Both the position numbers and the translations under genes were made by a program. The notes under the pieces are model-generated. The model had not been told where the DNA came from, ran no database searches, and worked only from the letters and a program-made list of their open reading frames with translations. From Promethearchaeota archaeon Loki_b31 (GTDB lineage: Archaea > Asgardarchaeota > Lokiarchaeia > Sigyniarchaeales > SOKP01), in assembly GCA_005222975.1 (NCBI GenBank), contig NJBI01000009.1, positions 20,449 through 84,448 on the forward strand: a stretch of 64,000 nucleotides of DNA. Direction: 5' to 3'. The stretch's first letter is position 1. Each line of letters begins with the position of its first letter. This document shows, piece by piece, positions 17,463-27,013 of the stretch.

Positions 17463-17869
17463 CTGAAAAACTCCTTTAATTTAATTTTAAAGGGAAAAAT
17501 AGCTTGGGCTATTTAAAGAAAAAAAGGCTTTCCGACAAAAAATCAGAAATCAAGGAAAGAGGTTTCTTTTAAATGAAACGATGTTCCTTTTAAATTTTGA
17601 AACTCCTTTATTTTTTTTTTAGATTGGTTAGGGTTTTTAATTCTAACCTTTCTTTTTTATTACATTAATCAAGTCTAAAAGCATTCGCCAATTTCTCCAC
17701 TAAACAATTTTACTACTTTTAAAAATCCCTGTAAATTTTTAATAAATAATATTCTATACCTTTTTTTTTAAAAAACTAATATCTAATGCTTCTATTTTTA
17801 TATTTTAAATTATAAAAGATATTGTATAAGTAGAAACATTTAAAAAAAAGCCAAAAAAGAGGTAAGAAA
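17463..17869. other. AT-rich intergenic region
   Basis: About 400 bases between divergent genes. I see poly-T tracts (around 17608-17619 and 17761-17770) and a small GTTTC/GAAAC inverted repeat near 17565-17580, but no ORF or RNA gene. A TATA-like AT stretch (about 17806-17830) lies before the gene at 17870. Confidence 0.4.
17858..17862 (+). promoter_or_regulatory. Ribosome-binding site GAGGT
   Basis: GAGGT ends seven bases before the ATG at 17870, complementary to the archaeal 16S rRNA 3' end. It supports that start. Confidence 0.7.
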
Positions 17870-18169
17870 ATGAATAAAATATTGCAATTTTTATTTGCAT
17901 TTTTCTTTTGTCTTTGTGTTATAGTTATATTTTTTATTGGTTGGAGTATAATAGATGAGTGGATAATATTTTTCGATTACGGTTGGAATTGGCACGAATA
18001 TACCGCCACTCCTATAATTTTATGGGATATTTTTTTCGATAATATATTGACAATACTTGTTATTACTACATGTATTACTTCAATTGGATTTTTTTTATAT
18101 CATTATTATTATCATTATAGAGAAAAAAAAATAAAAAGTGAATTATCGAAGCATCAAATAGCGATTTAA
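17870..18169 (+). CDS. Small membrane protein, two helices
   Basis: A 99-residue protein with two membrane segments (LQFLFAFFFCLCVIVIFFIGW; ILTILVITTCITSIGFFLY) separated by an aromatic-rich extracytoplasmic loop (DYGWNWHEYTATP), and a basic cytoplasmic tail. The ATG at 17870 has a clear GAGGT ribosome-binding site. No family recognised. Confidence 0.65.
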   Translation: MNKILQFLFAFFFCLCVIVIFFIGWSIIDEWIIFFDYGWNWHEYTATPIILWDIFFDNILTILVITTCITSIGFFLYHYYYHYREKKIKSELSKHQIAI

Positions 18170-18433
18170 ACAATTTTTCTTTTAGCACTTTAAAAGTACT
18201 TTTCTTTTCTTCAATGGCTAATATGTTCGAATTGCCAAACTTCTCTAAATCCTCTTTACCAAATTTTAAATTCTATTCAGCACGTTCGAAAGTGCCGCTA
18301 TAATTTTCTTTCCATTATATCGGGGGCACGGAGATCTGTCGTTTTTCAATTACCGATCGCATTCTTTAAAAGTAATAGTATCTTAATATTTAAACGATAT
18401 CTTTAAAAAAATTAAAGATAGTGGTGTAAATCA

Positions 18434-19636
18434 ATGAAGAAATCAAAAAAAAAATCAAAAAAAATCAAAAAAATAAATATCTTGCTGATTATTCTACTTA
18501 TTTCAATGTTTATCGTAATTCCAAATTTGTTAATAAGTATACAGAGAGAGATCGAAATTCCCATTGAAGAGAAGAATCCTAACGAGATTATTAATATACG
18601 ACCACCCCAAGAATCTTCTGTTTACTACGAAGATACGACAGGATCTGCACGTGGTGTTTATGTGAGCGGAGATTACGCCTATGTGGCAGATGATACTTCC
18701 GGTTTGGCGGTTATCGACATTTCCGATCCGACAAACCCGGGAACGCCCATCTACGAAAACACGATAGGATCTGCACGTGGCGTTTACGTGAGCGGAGATT
18801 ACGCCTATGTGGCAGATACTTTCTCGGGCTTGGCGGTCATCGACATTTCCGACCCGACAAACCCGGGAACGCCCGTCTACGAAGACACGACCGGAGAGGC
18901 ACATTGTGTTTACGTGAGCGGAGATTACGCCTATGTGGCGGATAGTACTTCTGGCTTGGGTGTCATCGACATTTCCGACCCGACAACCCCTGGAACGCCC
19001 GCCTACGCAGACACGACCAAATATGCATATGATATTTACGTGAGCGGAGATTACGCCTACTTGGCGGATCTTGAATCGGGCTTAGCAATCATCGATATTT
19101 CAGATCCGACAAACCCGGGAACGCCCGTCTACGAAGACACGAGCGGAGGTGCAATTGGCGTTTACGTGAGCGGAGATTACGCCTATGTGGCGGATGGTCC
19201 TTCCGGCTTGGCGGTCATTCAAGTCAGAAAGAGGGTTGCTATGGAAAACCCGATAATATCAAACGCCCCAAGCGATCTTACTGTGGAAGCGGGATATACC
19301 GGACAGAGCTTGTCGTGGACGGCAACTGATGCAAATCCAGATACTTATACGATCGAACTGAATGGAACTGGTATAGTAGTATCGTCTACACCTTGGGCTA
19401 ATAATGCGCCGGTCGTATATAATAACCCCGATGGCTTTTCTCCTGGTGTTTATGCATATACAATAACTTTTACAGACGAAGGTGGAAATTCTATCTCGAA
19501 CACAGTTACGGTAACTATTAAATCAATCCCTGAAGGAGGAATTCCATTTGGTAATTTCTTCTTGATATTCATTGGATTTAGCGTAATTTGCTTAATTTTT
19601 GCCAAAAAACGCCAAATTGTTCGCGAATCTAGATAA
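18434..19636 (+). CDS. LVIVD-repeat beta-propeller surface protein
   Basis: A 400-residue exported protein. After a Lys-rich N-terminus and signal segment (ILLIILLISMFIVIPNLLI) come five 42-residue repeats with the core VYVSGDYAYVAD ... LAVIDISDP, the LVIVD repeat of secreted beta-propellers. Residues about 275-360 are an Ig-like or cadherin-like module (SDLTVEAGYTGQSLSWTATD). A GGIPFG turn and a C-terminal membrane helix (FFLIFIGFSVICLIFA) with a basic tail anchor it, the same anchor style as the beta-helix protein at 7839. The bases GGTG eight bases before the ATG serve as ribosome-binding site. A terminator hairpin follows the gene. Confidence 0.85.
   Translation: MKKSKKKSKKIKKINILLIILLISMFIVIPNLLISIQREIEIPIEEKNPNEIINIRPPQESSVYYEDTTGSARGVYVSGDYAYVADDTSGLAVIDISDPTNPGTPIYENTIGSARGVYVSGDYAYVADTFSGLAVIDISDPTNPGTPVYEDTTGEAHCVYVSGDYAYVADSTSGLGVIDISDPTTPGTPAYADTTKYAYDIYVSGDYAYLADLESGLAIIDISDPTNPGTPVYEDTSGGAIGVYVSGDYAYVADGPSGLAVIQVRKRVAMENPIISNAPSDLTVEAGYTGQSLSWTATDANPDTYTIELNGTGIVVSSTPWANNAPVVYNNPDGFSPGVYAYTITFTDEGGNSISNTVTVTIKSIPEGGIPFGNFFLIFIGFSVICLIFAKKRQIVRESR
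18625..19215 (+). repeat. Five 126-bp coding tandem repeats
   Basis: The LVIVD units repeat every 126 bases; the segment GTGAGCGGAGATTACGCCTA recurs in each copy with almost no change. DNA identity is higher than needed for the protein, indicating recent expansion or homogenisation. Confidence 0.85.
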
Positions 19637-19662
19637 TAAATCAAAAATCCAACAAATTAACG

Positions 19663-19700
19663 TTAACACCTTTTAGGTGTTAAGAATTTTTTTTTCTTTT
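19663..19700 (+). terminator. Hairpin plus T-run after the LVIVD gene
   Basis: TTAACACC (19663-19670) and GGTGTTAA (19676-19683) form a perfect 8-bp stem with a 5-base loop, followed at once by a run of T residues. It lies 27 bases after the LVIVD protein stop codon and has the form of an intrinsic terminator; in archaea the T-run alone can terminate, so the stem is supportive. Confidence 0.7.
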
Positions 19701-20084
19701 ACTTAATTTGTAAAAATTTAGATTGATATCATTGTATCTATTAATTTTTAGTTTAGAGACTATCAATCTCTTTGTTGTTTGGGCGTTCCACCTTAAGGAA
19801 AACATTAAAATAAAAGCTCTTCCAAATATTAAATAATTTCCAGTTTAGAAAAAGAGGAATTATTAAAATTATTTCTATTATCGAAAAAAGAAAAACTGAT
19901 TATCAAATTTTTTAATTGATTACTGTTTTCTTACAGAGATCAAAAACGAAAAAGTGGGAAAACTTTCGGAAAATAAGATTTTCATAACTTTACGCTTAGG
20001 AATACAACCATAACATTTAAAAATAAACATATCCATTAATGATCTAATCAAGTTTTATTTGTATAGAAAAGTATTTAATTAAAA

Positions 20085-20089
20085 GTGAT
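20085..20089 (+). promoter_or_regulatory. Shine-Dalgarno GTGAT deciding the start at 20097
   Basis: GTGAT is complementary to the ATCAC of the archaeal 16S rRNA 3' end and lies seven bases before the ATG at 20097. The same in-frame GTG could be read as a start, but the spacing recurs before other genes here (40882, 41432, 48398), so it is better read as the ribosome-binding site. Confidence 0.6.
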
Positions 20090-20096
20090 AGTAAAA

Positions 20097-20306
20097 ATGA
20101 TTGATAGTACACCAGAATACTTGAAATTCTTTGGTGAAATTAAATTTGCAGAAGAAAAAAGTTTAAGCGCAAGCGATTTTGAAAGCTCTCTTAAGAGTTA
20201 TTTTTCGAAAGAGAAAAGACTTCCACAAGGGCGCTATAAATTTGCTGAACTTAACAATTCTAGCATTAAGGATTTCGAAGATTCCTTCTATAGTTATTTT
20301 GAATAA
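20097..20306 (+). CDS. Hypothetical small protein
   Basis: A 69-residue protein (begins MIDSTPEYLKFFGEIKF) with two similar halves: SASDFESSLKSYFSKEK and SIKDFEDSFYSYFE share a DFE-S-YF pattern, so it may hold an internal duplication. No membrane segment or known domain. A 250-base AT-rich gap follows before the hydrolase. Confidence 0.5.
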   Translation: MIDSTPEYLKFFGEIKFAEEKSLSASDFESSLKSYFSKEKRLPQGRYKFAELNNSSIKDFEDSFYSYFE

Positions 20307-20556
20307 AGAATTAAAGATTTTTTTAAAATTCTCTTTATATATTAATTTTTATTTATATTCTCTTTTATTTCATCATTTGATACTCCTTATCAATAACCTT
20401 ATTTATTAATAGATAGCCTCTATTATCGTTATTTTCAGAATTAAACATAATTGTGTATAATAATTGTAATTTTAAATATAAGGCTTTAATTTATAATCAA
20501 AGAAAATCAATTGAAAATAAGGTATTTATTACAAGAAATTATTTTAGTCAAATATT

Positions 20557-21402
20557 ATGGAATTATTTAATATTGGCGAAGAGAAATTCGTCGAAACAAA
20601 CGGTATAAAACTCCATACTGTTATAAGCGGGGAAGGTGAGCCCTTAATCTTGCTTCACGGTTTTCCAGATTTTTGGTTTGGTTGGAAAAACGTTATTCTT
20701 GGGCTTAAAAAAGAATATAAGCTAATTATCCCTGATATGCGCGGCTATAACTTATCTGACAAACCTGAAGGCGTTAATAATTATAAAATGGATGTTTTAG
20801 TTGAGGATATTAAAGGATTAATTGAGGCTTTAAACTTAGGTGGCGTTTTTCTTGCAGGACACGATTGGGGCGGCGTAGTAGCGTGGGCATTCGCCGAAAA
20901 ATATCCTAAATTAGTACGAAAGTTAGCAATTTTAAATGCTCCTCACATGAAGATATTCCAAGAAAGGTTGCGCTCAGATAAAAAACAACAAAAAGCTAGT
21001 TTTTACATCTTTGAATTTCTTAAACCCGATGGAGAAAAATTTCTTTTTAAGGACGACTTTAAGTGGTTAAAATTCGCAGTTTTTGAAGGATTAATAAATA
21101 AAAAAGGTTTTACTGATTTTGACAAGAAAAAATATTTAGAAGCGTGGGCAAAACCGGGCGCAATTTTAGGAGGGGTGAATTATTACAGGGCCAACATAAG
21201 TTTTAGCAATTGGACAGGGAAAATAACAGTCCCCACTTTAGTCATCCATGGAATGAAAGATATAGCCGTGTTACCGTCTGTCTTGGATGGACTACCTAAT
21301 TATGTAGCTGACCTAAAAATAATCCGTGCTGAAAATTCTTCACATTGGGTTATGCACGACGAGCCCGAATTAATTATTTCATCATTTAAAGAATTCTTCT
21401 AA
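20557..21402 (+). CDS. Alpha/beta-hydrolase, epoxide hydrolase-like
   Basis: A 281-residue alpha/beta-hydrolase. The oxyanion motif (LLHGFPDFWFGW) is near residues 32-43, the nucleophile elbow is GHDWGG with Asp as nucleophile (about residue 103), and the catalytic His lies in SSHWVMHDEPE near the C-terminus. An Asp nucleophile flanked by HGFP and GHDWGG is the signature of soluble epoxide hydrolases and haloalkane/fluoroacetate dehalogenases; the acid (around D250 in GMKDIAVLP) is in the usual place. Substrate unknown. It stands alone between two intergenic gaps, so it is probably monocistronic. Confidence 0.85.
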   Translation: MELFNIGEEKFVETNGIKLHTVISGEGEPLILLHGFPDFWFGWKNVILGLKKEYKLIIPDMRGYNLSDKPEGVNNYKMDVLVEDIKGLIEALNLGGVFLAGHDWGGVVAWAFAEKYPKLVRKLAILNAPHMKIFQERLRSDKKQQKASFYIFEFLKPDGEKFLFKDDFKWLKFAVFEGLINKKGFTDFDKKKYLEAWAKPGAILGGVNYYRANISFSNWTGKITVPTLVIHGMKDIAVLPSVLDGLPNYVADLKIIRAENSSHWVMHDEPELIISSFKEFF

Positions 21403-21609
21403 TTTTTTGCTGCTTAATCTTCAAAAAAACTACTTAAAATTAATTTTGATTAAACTATTCTTTTGTAATATCTACTAATGTTTCAATATTTCGATTTGAT
21501 ATAACAAAAAACATAGATTTAAATGTTAACGTTTTTTGTTAAAAATATAACATAAAGGTTTAACTTTTATCCGAAATTATATTAATAGAAAAACTTGATT
21601 TTTAATAAC

Positions 21610-22053
21610 ATGTCAGAAAAAGAAGCTTGGGCTTATCAACTTGATTGGTTGAATATTCTTCATCTTATAGGTTTAGATTCAATCTACCAAATCCCAGAAC
21701 ATAAGAGAGAAAAGGTAGTAAAGAAATTGACTAAACTATATGATACAGAATTGTTATTATCTTTTACACCTAGTGAATTGGACGAATTAGTAGCAAATGA
21801 GTTAAATATCCTTATGAAAAAGGAATTAATTTTGCACGACAGACAGAAAAAGAGAATTGAAAAGCAATTAAGAAGTCAAATGGGGCCTTTAAGAAAACGG
21901 ATAATCCCAATCGATATGAACGACTTAAAAGATTTAGATCCAAAAGATATAATGAAATTTTTCTCTAAAAAGCTAATGGGCAAAGAAGACGAAGACGATA
22001 ACGACGATGACAACGATACGAACGTAGACGATAAAACGGGATATTATATTTAA
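21610..22053 (+). CDS. Hypothetical helical protein with acidic tail
   Basis: A 147-residue soluble protein, mostly helical, with a run of Asp/Glu near the C-terminus (residues about 127-141) before KTGYYI. I chose the ATG at 21610; a TTG at 21595 would add five residues. The central helix is very basic (KKRIEKQLRSQMGPLRKR), giving a bipolar charge distribution. No family recognised. Confidence 0.6.
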   Translation: MSEKEAWAYQLDWLNILHLIGLDSIYQIPEHKREKVVKKLTKLYDTELLLSFTPSELDELVANELNILMKKELILHDRQKKRIEKQLRSQMGPLRKRIIPIDMNDLKDLDPKDIMKFFSKKLMGKEDEDDNDDDNDTNVDDKTGYYI

Positions 22054-22082
22054 ACTAATTTTATTAATATTAAAAAAAGAAT

Positions 22083-23681
22083 TTAATAAATTTTAACCTT
22101 TAACCATTTTAATTCTACTTTTTTTGCCTTCCTGTAAAATAGGGCGAATGTTAGATAGACTATAGATGACCAAATAATCCAAGATAGGGCTTGATAAATA
22201 TCTATGTTTAAGAGATAATTAATAAATTCTTCTACGATGTAAAGTCCTGAATCGTTCGAATCTCCGGGAAACTTGAAAGTTTCAGAAAAAAATTGAATGG
22301 CGACAGCTTCATGTGTATTATTCTTTAAGTTTTTGAAAATATTTTCAATCGTTTTATTATTTGGATCATCTAATTTTAATTTGATAAAAGTGTTTAAGTC
22401 TTCATTAGTGTGAATGTCAGACCCCGCTATGCAAATTAAATTGTTATCCAAGCAAAATTGACGTATCTCTATATACTTGGTATAACCCCCACCATTGATG
22501 ATTTCAAAACCATCGACGCCCCAATCGCGCAATTCTTCAAGGTTATGTGGCGCTCCAGACCCGTCTTCATAATTATAATGGTTTACCGTTATAAAACCAC
22601 CGTTAGCTTTTACATAACTGATTAAATCAGAGGCATTCATCGCTTTAGGACCTCCTGGTGTATAAGATTCGAGAGGTACTAATTCTTCTTCTATCCCAAA
22701 GTAATTCATATGAATTTCTGGATCTGGTTCGTGATTTGTCCATTCTTCTGCTATCCAGACTGTAAAATCCAGTCCATTCTTCTCAACAAATTCTCGAGCT
22801 GCTAAAGCCCCTCTTATGTTATCGTGATCGGAAAATGCCGCTCCAGAAATCCCGTGTTCAATATACCATAAAACTCTCTCTTCGGGAGTTAGCCAACCGT
22901 CAGAAAAGGTCATGTGGACATGAAAGTCAAACAAAAACTCATCGTCGTCAAGAGGAGTAATTGGGATTATTTTATGCGTTGGAAATTGAATTGACAATAA
23001 AATAACATTAGAACCAAGTAATAGCAATAAAATTCCGGCAAAATAAACAAATTCTTTCTTCAAATCCGCAGTAATTTTTCTCTTTCCTTTTTCTATTTTA
23101 GCAGCAAAATTAAATTTAAGCCTTGGATGGAATAATTTTAAAAGAGAATGCCCAGCTTTAATTGAAATTAATATAACACCAAATTGTATTCCAATTTGAA
23201 CTGGGACCATAAAGTATCTATTAACAAAGAAAAATCCTTGAATTAAGTATCCTACTAGTATTATTAATAAAATTGCTACAAGTGTTATAGAAAAGACTTT
23301 AAACGAAAAATAAATGAAATCTGTTAACAAATGTTTTAAATGATTGTATTTACTTGAGTTTAATTTGCCCGATTTTCTTAAGAACACATAAATAACGCGT
23401 AGAATAGGGTATATTATCAAATACAGGAAAAGCCAAGTGAATCGGTATTCTAAAATAAAAGCAATTGTTGCAAAGGGTTCAAAAATGTACCTTAAAAACG
23501 GCAAAAAGCTAAAATAATCAGAAGAAACATCTCTTTGTCCAAGAGGTCCAAGAGCATCCCAAAAAACTACTTCCCTACGACTAAATATTGCCAACAAAAC
23601 TAAAATAATTATCCAAATTGAAAAGAATAGAGTTCCTATTGAAAATATTTTGTTTTTATAAAATAGAGTCTTTAAACGCAT
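22083..23681 (-). CDS. Membrane-anchored PHP-domain phosphoesterase
   Basis: A 532-residue protein that joins about five to six N-terminal membrane helices (to residue 232) to a PHP domain and ends with one more hydrophobic helix (ALSWIIWSSIVYLTFALFY). PHP metal ligands are visible: HVH at 254-256, SDHD at 284-287, the Glu of IAEEW, VNHYNY, and GSDIHT near residue 420. PHP domains hydrolyse phosphate esters with two or three metal ions; the substrate is unknown. Topology suggests that the PHP part lies on one side of the membrane between helices. The gene is solitary and faces the small acidic-tailed protein. Confidence 0.85.
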   Translation of the reverse strand: MRLKTLFYKNKIFSIGTLFFSIWIIILVLLAIFSRREVVFWDALGPLGQRDVSSDYFSFLPFLRYIFEPFATIAFILEYRFTWLFLYLIIYPILRVIYVFLRKSGKLNSSKYNHLKHLLTDFIYFSFKVFSITLVAILLIILVGYLIQGFFFVNRYFMVPVQIGIQFGVILISIKAGHSLLKLFHPRLKFNFAAKIEKGKRKITADLKKEFVYFAGILLLLLGSNVILLSIQFPTHKIIPITPLDDDEFLFDFHVHMTFSDGWLTPEERVLWYIEHGISGAAFSDHDNIRGALAAREFVEKNGLDFTVWIAEEWTNHEPDPEIHMNYFGIEEELVPLESYTPGGPKAMNASDLISYVKANGGFITVNHYNYEDGSGAPHNLEELRDWGVDGFEIINGGGYTKYIEIRQFCLDNNLICIAGSDIHTNEDLNTFIKLKLDDPNNKTIENIFKNLKNNTHEAVAIQFFSETFKFPGDSNDSGLYIVEEFINYLLNIDIYQALSWIIWSSIVYLTFALFYRKAKKVELKWLKVKIY

Positions 23682-23778
23682 AATTATAAATCTGCTTTCA
23701 TCCTTTAAAATATTTTTAATTAATTTAATAGCTCTTCAAATTTTCTTTGATAAAGGAATTATTCCATAAAAAATAATT

Positions 23779-24969
23779 TTAAACAAACGCCTCTATTGTT
23801 TTTAGAAAATTTGAAAACTTTTGATAAATCCTCACATCTACTACAGGTAGATTTTCACATAATAATTTCGATAATTCTTTTTCGTTAATTTTGCCTTTAG
23901 TAAAAGGTCTCCGACCTTTTAGTGTAAGAAGAAGCACAGGAATTTGAACATTAGAAGGTTTTAAATCAAAATAGCTAACTGAACTCAAAGATTTTCTTAA
24001 TTTCTGAGTAATATAGGCATATAATTTTTCTTTATCCCTAAATTGCCTTTGAAAATAAATACTTTCCCATCGGAATGTCCTATTAGATAACTGAATTTTC
24101 TTAACTTTTTTGAAATATTTATCTTCTTTTGAAATTGAAACTAGAAATACGCCCCGATTGAACGAAAAATCCATGGTACACGCCGATTCAGAAGATCCAG
24201 GGTTATAAACCCAATCGTCTAAAATAAACTGCAAATGGTAATGCCCAAGTGCCAAGTAATTTACTCTATCTTTCAAGGGAATAAGTTTCTCGTAGCGCAC
24301 TCCTGGTACTCTTTTCATTTGCCCCTCAATACCAAAATGCTGTAGAAGAATGTGGAAATAACCATCATCTTTTATTATTCCTTTCCTTATTTTTAATAAA
24401 TCGTCCTCGGGGTTTTCTCCTAGATATCCCGTACCATAAATCAGCGCATTTTTTATTTGGATTTTACCACCTTTTCTTGTTTGGAAATTATAACTCTTAA
24501 ATATTTCTTCAGGTGCTCCATCTAATTCCGCGTCAAGTAATACAATTAACCCTAAACGGGCTAGTAGCTTTAACCACGATTGTCCACGCTTTTTAAACCT
24601 AACACCTCTTGAAAACTTTCGAATATCGTGGTTTCCTTCAATTGCTATTATTAAAATTTGGTTTTTCGTGACTTTTTTGAAACTCGTCAAGAGATTAATT
24701 ATTTTGGTTAATTTCCCAGGTAGCATTTCTAAGGATGTAAAAACATCTCCCCCCAATAACAAAAAATCCACTCGATGGATAACTGCTAAAGATAAAATTT
24801 CTTCAAAAGCAAAAATAAAATCGTTCGCACGATAATCGTTACGATATTGGTGACTACCTAGATGAATGTCGCTAGCGTGGATAAACTTTATTGAGTGATT
24901 ATAACCATATTGATTTTTTGTTAGATGCTCTAGATTTGTTTCAAATACTTTGGCACTCGTCATTAACAT
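23779..24969 (-). CDS. Mre11/SbcD-like DNA repair exonuclease
   Basis: A 396-residue calcineurin-like metallophosphoesterase. The motifs are in order: FIHASDIHLGSHQ (motif I), LLLGGDVF (II), AIEGNHD (III), LLQHFG (IV) and LALGHYHLQ (V), as in Mre11/SbcD/YhaO nucleases acting on DNA ends. I start at the ATG at 24969; a further in-frame ATG is at 24963, and about 27 residues precede the first motif, a longer lead than usual. Its normal partner Rad50/SbcC is not next to it; the neighbour upstream is an unrelated UroD-family gene, so it may be the solitary YhaO-like type. Confidence 0.85.
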   Translation of the reverse strand: MLMTSAKVFETNLEHLTKNQYGYNHSIKFIHASDIHLGSHQYRNDYRANDFIFAFEEILSLAVIHRVDFLLLGGDVFTSLEMLPGKLTKIINLLTSFKKVTKNQILIIAIEGNHDIRKFSRGVRFKKRGQSWLKLLARLGLIVLLDAELDGAPEEIFKSYNFQTRKGGKIQIKNALIYGTGYLGENPEDDLLKIRKGIIKDDGYFHILLQHFGIEGQMKRVPGVRYEKLIPLKDRVNYLALGHYHLQFILDDWVYNPGSSESACTMDFSFNRGVFLVSISKEDKYFKKVKKIQLSNRTFRWESIYFQRQFRDKEKLYAYITQKLRKSLSSVSYFDLKPSNVQIPVLLLTLKGRRPFTKGKINEKELSKLLCENLPVVDVRIYQKFSNFLKTIEAFV

Positions 24970-25071
24970 CAATTAAAAGACTTTATTTTACAATAAGAAT
25001 AAAGTGTCAATAAAAACATATAAACCAAAAAGGGCTATAAAAATAGTAAAAAAAAGAGGTATAAGTTTATT

Positions 25072-26331
25072 TCAAGTAAAATACAGCTTTTCTTTTAAAG
25101 AACTATTTATTTGTTTAAGCAGTTGTCGTTTAACTCCGTTATCGAACTCATAGTGTTTCGTATTTAAAAAATCCTCAAGCAACTCCTTATTCATGTTTGG
25201 ATAATTGTTACTTTTTACCCAGCTAATTGCTTCTTCTATTAACTTACCATCTCCACCACCAATAAAAGGGGGTAAGTAAAAGTCTGCAATTATTTTTGAA
25301 GAATAGAGCGTTCTAACGTATAAGCCCTTATGCTCTAAATTACGATATAAATGAGGTACTTTCTCCGAAAGTGTATCTATTACAATGTTTTTACCTGCTT
25401 TTTGGATTTTTTTGTATAGAGGGATCCACTCTTCTGATCCTTGTGGTTGCCGACCTGCTCCTGATACCCATTGGATACCTGTTAAGTGTGAGATTGATAA
25501 AAAATCGTCTAAAAAGGGGATTTGATAAGGTCCATCCATATGATAAATTGAGTAATCCATATGTTCGATTTGAGTAATTATATCTGGTAACACAAACCTT
25601 TTAAACCATTTTGGGTTAAGCATCGCGATAAAGTCACATTGAACGGGATACCAACTTTTCCTACACCAGACATTTAGCCAAGCATTGAAGCCTTTGCAAT
25701 CCTTCTTAATTATTTCATAAAGCTTATCGTAGATTTTTATTAACTTTTCAAGAATTATTTCTCGACAAGTGTCTATTATGTGTGGTTTACGTTTCATAGT
25801 TAGTATTAGATTAGTTGGCCCTAAGAACGAGGAAAGAATATCTAAAACCCCTCCTAGATCTGTAATTGAAATCTGATAATTTTCTTTCGCTCTTTTCACA
25901 GCATACTCTGTGATTCTAAGAATCCTCGAATACCATTCGTTATTCTGGTTTAATTTTACGCTTTCAAGTAGAGATATTATTTCTTCTGGTTTGGTTGGGC
26001 GACTAAACCAAATAGTTTCAGATTGAAATTTAGGTTCAACGCCAAAAATAGCCGCAACTATGCCCGGGCCGTAATTTGGTAAATAAGAAGGTATTGCTTC
26101 TCCACCATAAAAAGTTTTTTCCGCTTTTTTCTCAAAACTATCAAGAGCTTCCTCGATACCCTCTGGGTTTTTTGCTAACTTCCAATCTTGCCCCAAGGCG
26201 TCTAAATAACCTCCAATGGCTGCCCTTTTCTTCGAAAAATAGTACGATATAACCGGACGATCAATTACCTCGTGATCCCACCACGCATCCATGCGTTCTT
26301 TCGATTCTTCGATATCCTCTTTTAGTAACAT
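25072..26331 (-). CDS. Uroporphyrinogen decarboxylase (URO-D) family protein, likely corrinoid methyltransferase-like
   Basis: A 419-residue protein of the UROD/MtaA/CmuA fold, seen from ITDLGGVLDILSSFLGPTNLILTMKRKP (substrate-side helix), YHMDGPYQIPFLDDFLSI (the conserved His/Asp segment) and the final SGGxGDG-like PPFIGGGDGKLIEEAISWV. Many archaeal members act as methyltransferases that move methyl groups to or from corrinoid proteins, not in haem synthesis; no corrinoid protein is nearby, so the substrate is unknown. It is monocistronic, divergent from the adenylyltransferase-like gene, with which it shares a 100-base promoter region. Confidence 0.75.
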   Translation of the reverse strand: MLLKEDIEESKERMDAWWDHEVIDRPVISYYFSKKRAAIGGYLDALGQDWKLAKNPEGIEEALDSFEKKAEKTFYGGEAIPSYLPNYGPGIVAAIFGVEPKFQSETIWFSRPTKPEEIISLLESVKLNQNNEWYSRILRITEYAVKRAKENYQISITDLGGVLDILSSFLGPTNLILTMKRKPHIIDTCREIILEKLIKIYDKLYEIIKKDCKGFNAWLNVWCRKSWYPVQCDFIAMLNPKWFKRFVLPDIITQIEHMDYSIYHMDGPYQIPFLDDFLSISHLTGIQWVSGAGRQPQGSEEWIPLYKKIQKAGKNIVIDTLSEKVPHLYRNLEHKGLYVRTLYSSKIIADFYLPPFIGGGDGKLIEEAISWVKSNNYPNMNKELLEDFLNTKHYEFDNGVKRQLLKQINSSLKEKLYFT

Positions 26332-26431
26332 AATAATAAACCTATCGTCAAATTGAATAATTTATATGGCAAAATTATTAATCTTTTTTGAATTATTCGA
26401 ATTATTTTATAGCGACAAATAATTAACTAGA

Positions 26432-27013
26432 ATGAAGCAAGTTAAAGGAACACAGTACGAAACAGGCGTAATTCACGGAAGACTCCAAATACTCCACAAC
26501 GATCATGTGAAATTTCTCCTAGCAGGAAAAAAACTATGTAATCATTTAATCGTGGGAATTACCAATCCTGATCCTACCCTAACTAAAGTCCACGATTCAA
26601 ATCCTCATCGCAGTACGCTTATCGCTAACCCTTTGACTTACTATGAACGCTATGTAATGGTAAGAGAAACTTTATTAGAAAAAGGTTTGGAATTGTCAGA
26701 ATTCTCTATTGTACCGTTCCCTATAAATGTACCTGAGTTATTAAAATATTACGTTCCAATAGATATGGTGTTTTTCCTCTCGATTTACGACGATTGGGGC
26801 CGACAAAAGAAAAAATACCTAGAATCTTTAGGATTGAATGTTCATGTTTTATGGGAAGTCCCTTTAGAAAAAAAAGGGCTCAGTGGAAGCGATGTACGCG
26901 AATCTATGCTCAAGGGTGGAGAATGGGAACATTTGGTACCCCCAGTTGTAGCAAAGTTAGTAAAGAAATGGGATGTAATAAAGCGACTTAAAAATCTAAG
27001 TGAAACTAAATAG
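26432..27013 (+). CDS. NMN adenylyltransferase-like nucleotidyltransferase
   Basis: A 193-residue nucleotidyltransferase of the HIGH superfamily. The N-terminal motif GRLQILHNDHVKFL corresponds to the GRFQPxHxGH motif of archaeal NadM; the C-terminal LSGSDVRESMLKGGEWEHLVP corresponds to ISGTxVR, which binds ATP phosphates. Archaeal NadM makes NAD from NMN and ATP, but the HNDH variant and the size leave other nucleotide substrates possible. The last 30 codons and the downstream DNA are repeated at 31546-31655 (see repeats). The ATG at 26432 has no strong ribosome-binding site and may be leaderless. Confidence 0.8.
   Translation: MKQVKGTQYETGVIHGRLQILHNDHVKFLLAGKKLCNHLIVGITNPDPTLTKVHDSNPHRSTLIANPLTYYERYVMVRETLLEKGLELSEFSIVPFPINVPELLKYYVPIDMVFFLSIYDDWGRQKKKYLESLGLNVHVLWEVPLEKKGLSGSDVRESMLKGGEWEHLVPPVVAKLVKKWDVIKRLKNLSETK

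Larger units (their letters stand above)
19637..20096. other. Intergenic region
   Basis: After the terminator hairpin, about 400 AT-rich bases with a weak AGAGA/TCTCT inverted repeat near 19754-19771 and no ORF or RNA gene that I can support. Confidence 0.35.

Noticed and set aside
18170..18433. tRNA or other RNA gene around GTTCGAATTGCC
   Set aside because: A T-loop-like GTTCGAAT is present at about 18224, but no acceptor or anticodon stems can be formed around it.
18530..18904. 124-residue minus-strand ORF in the LVIVD repeats
   Set aside because: Repeated antisense frame caused by the 126-bp coding repeats.
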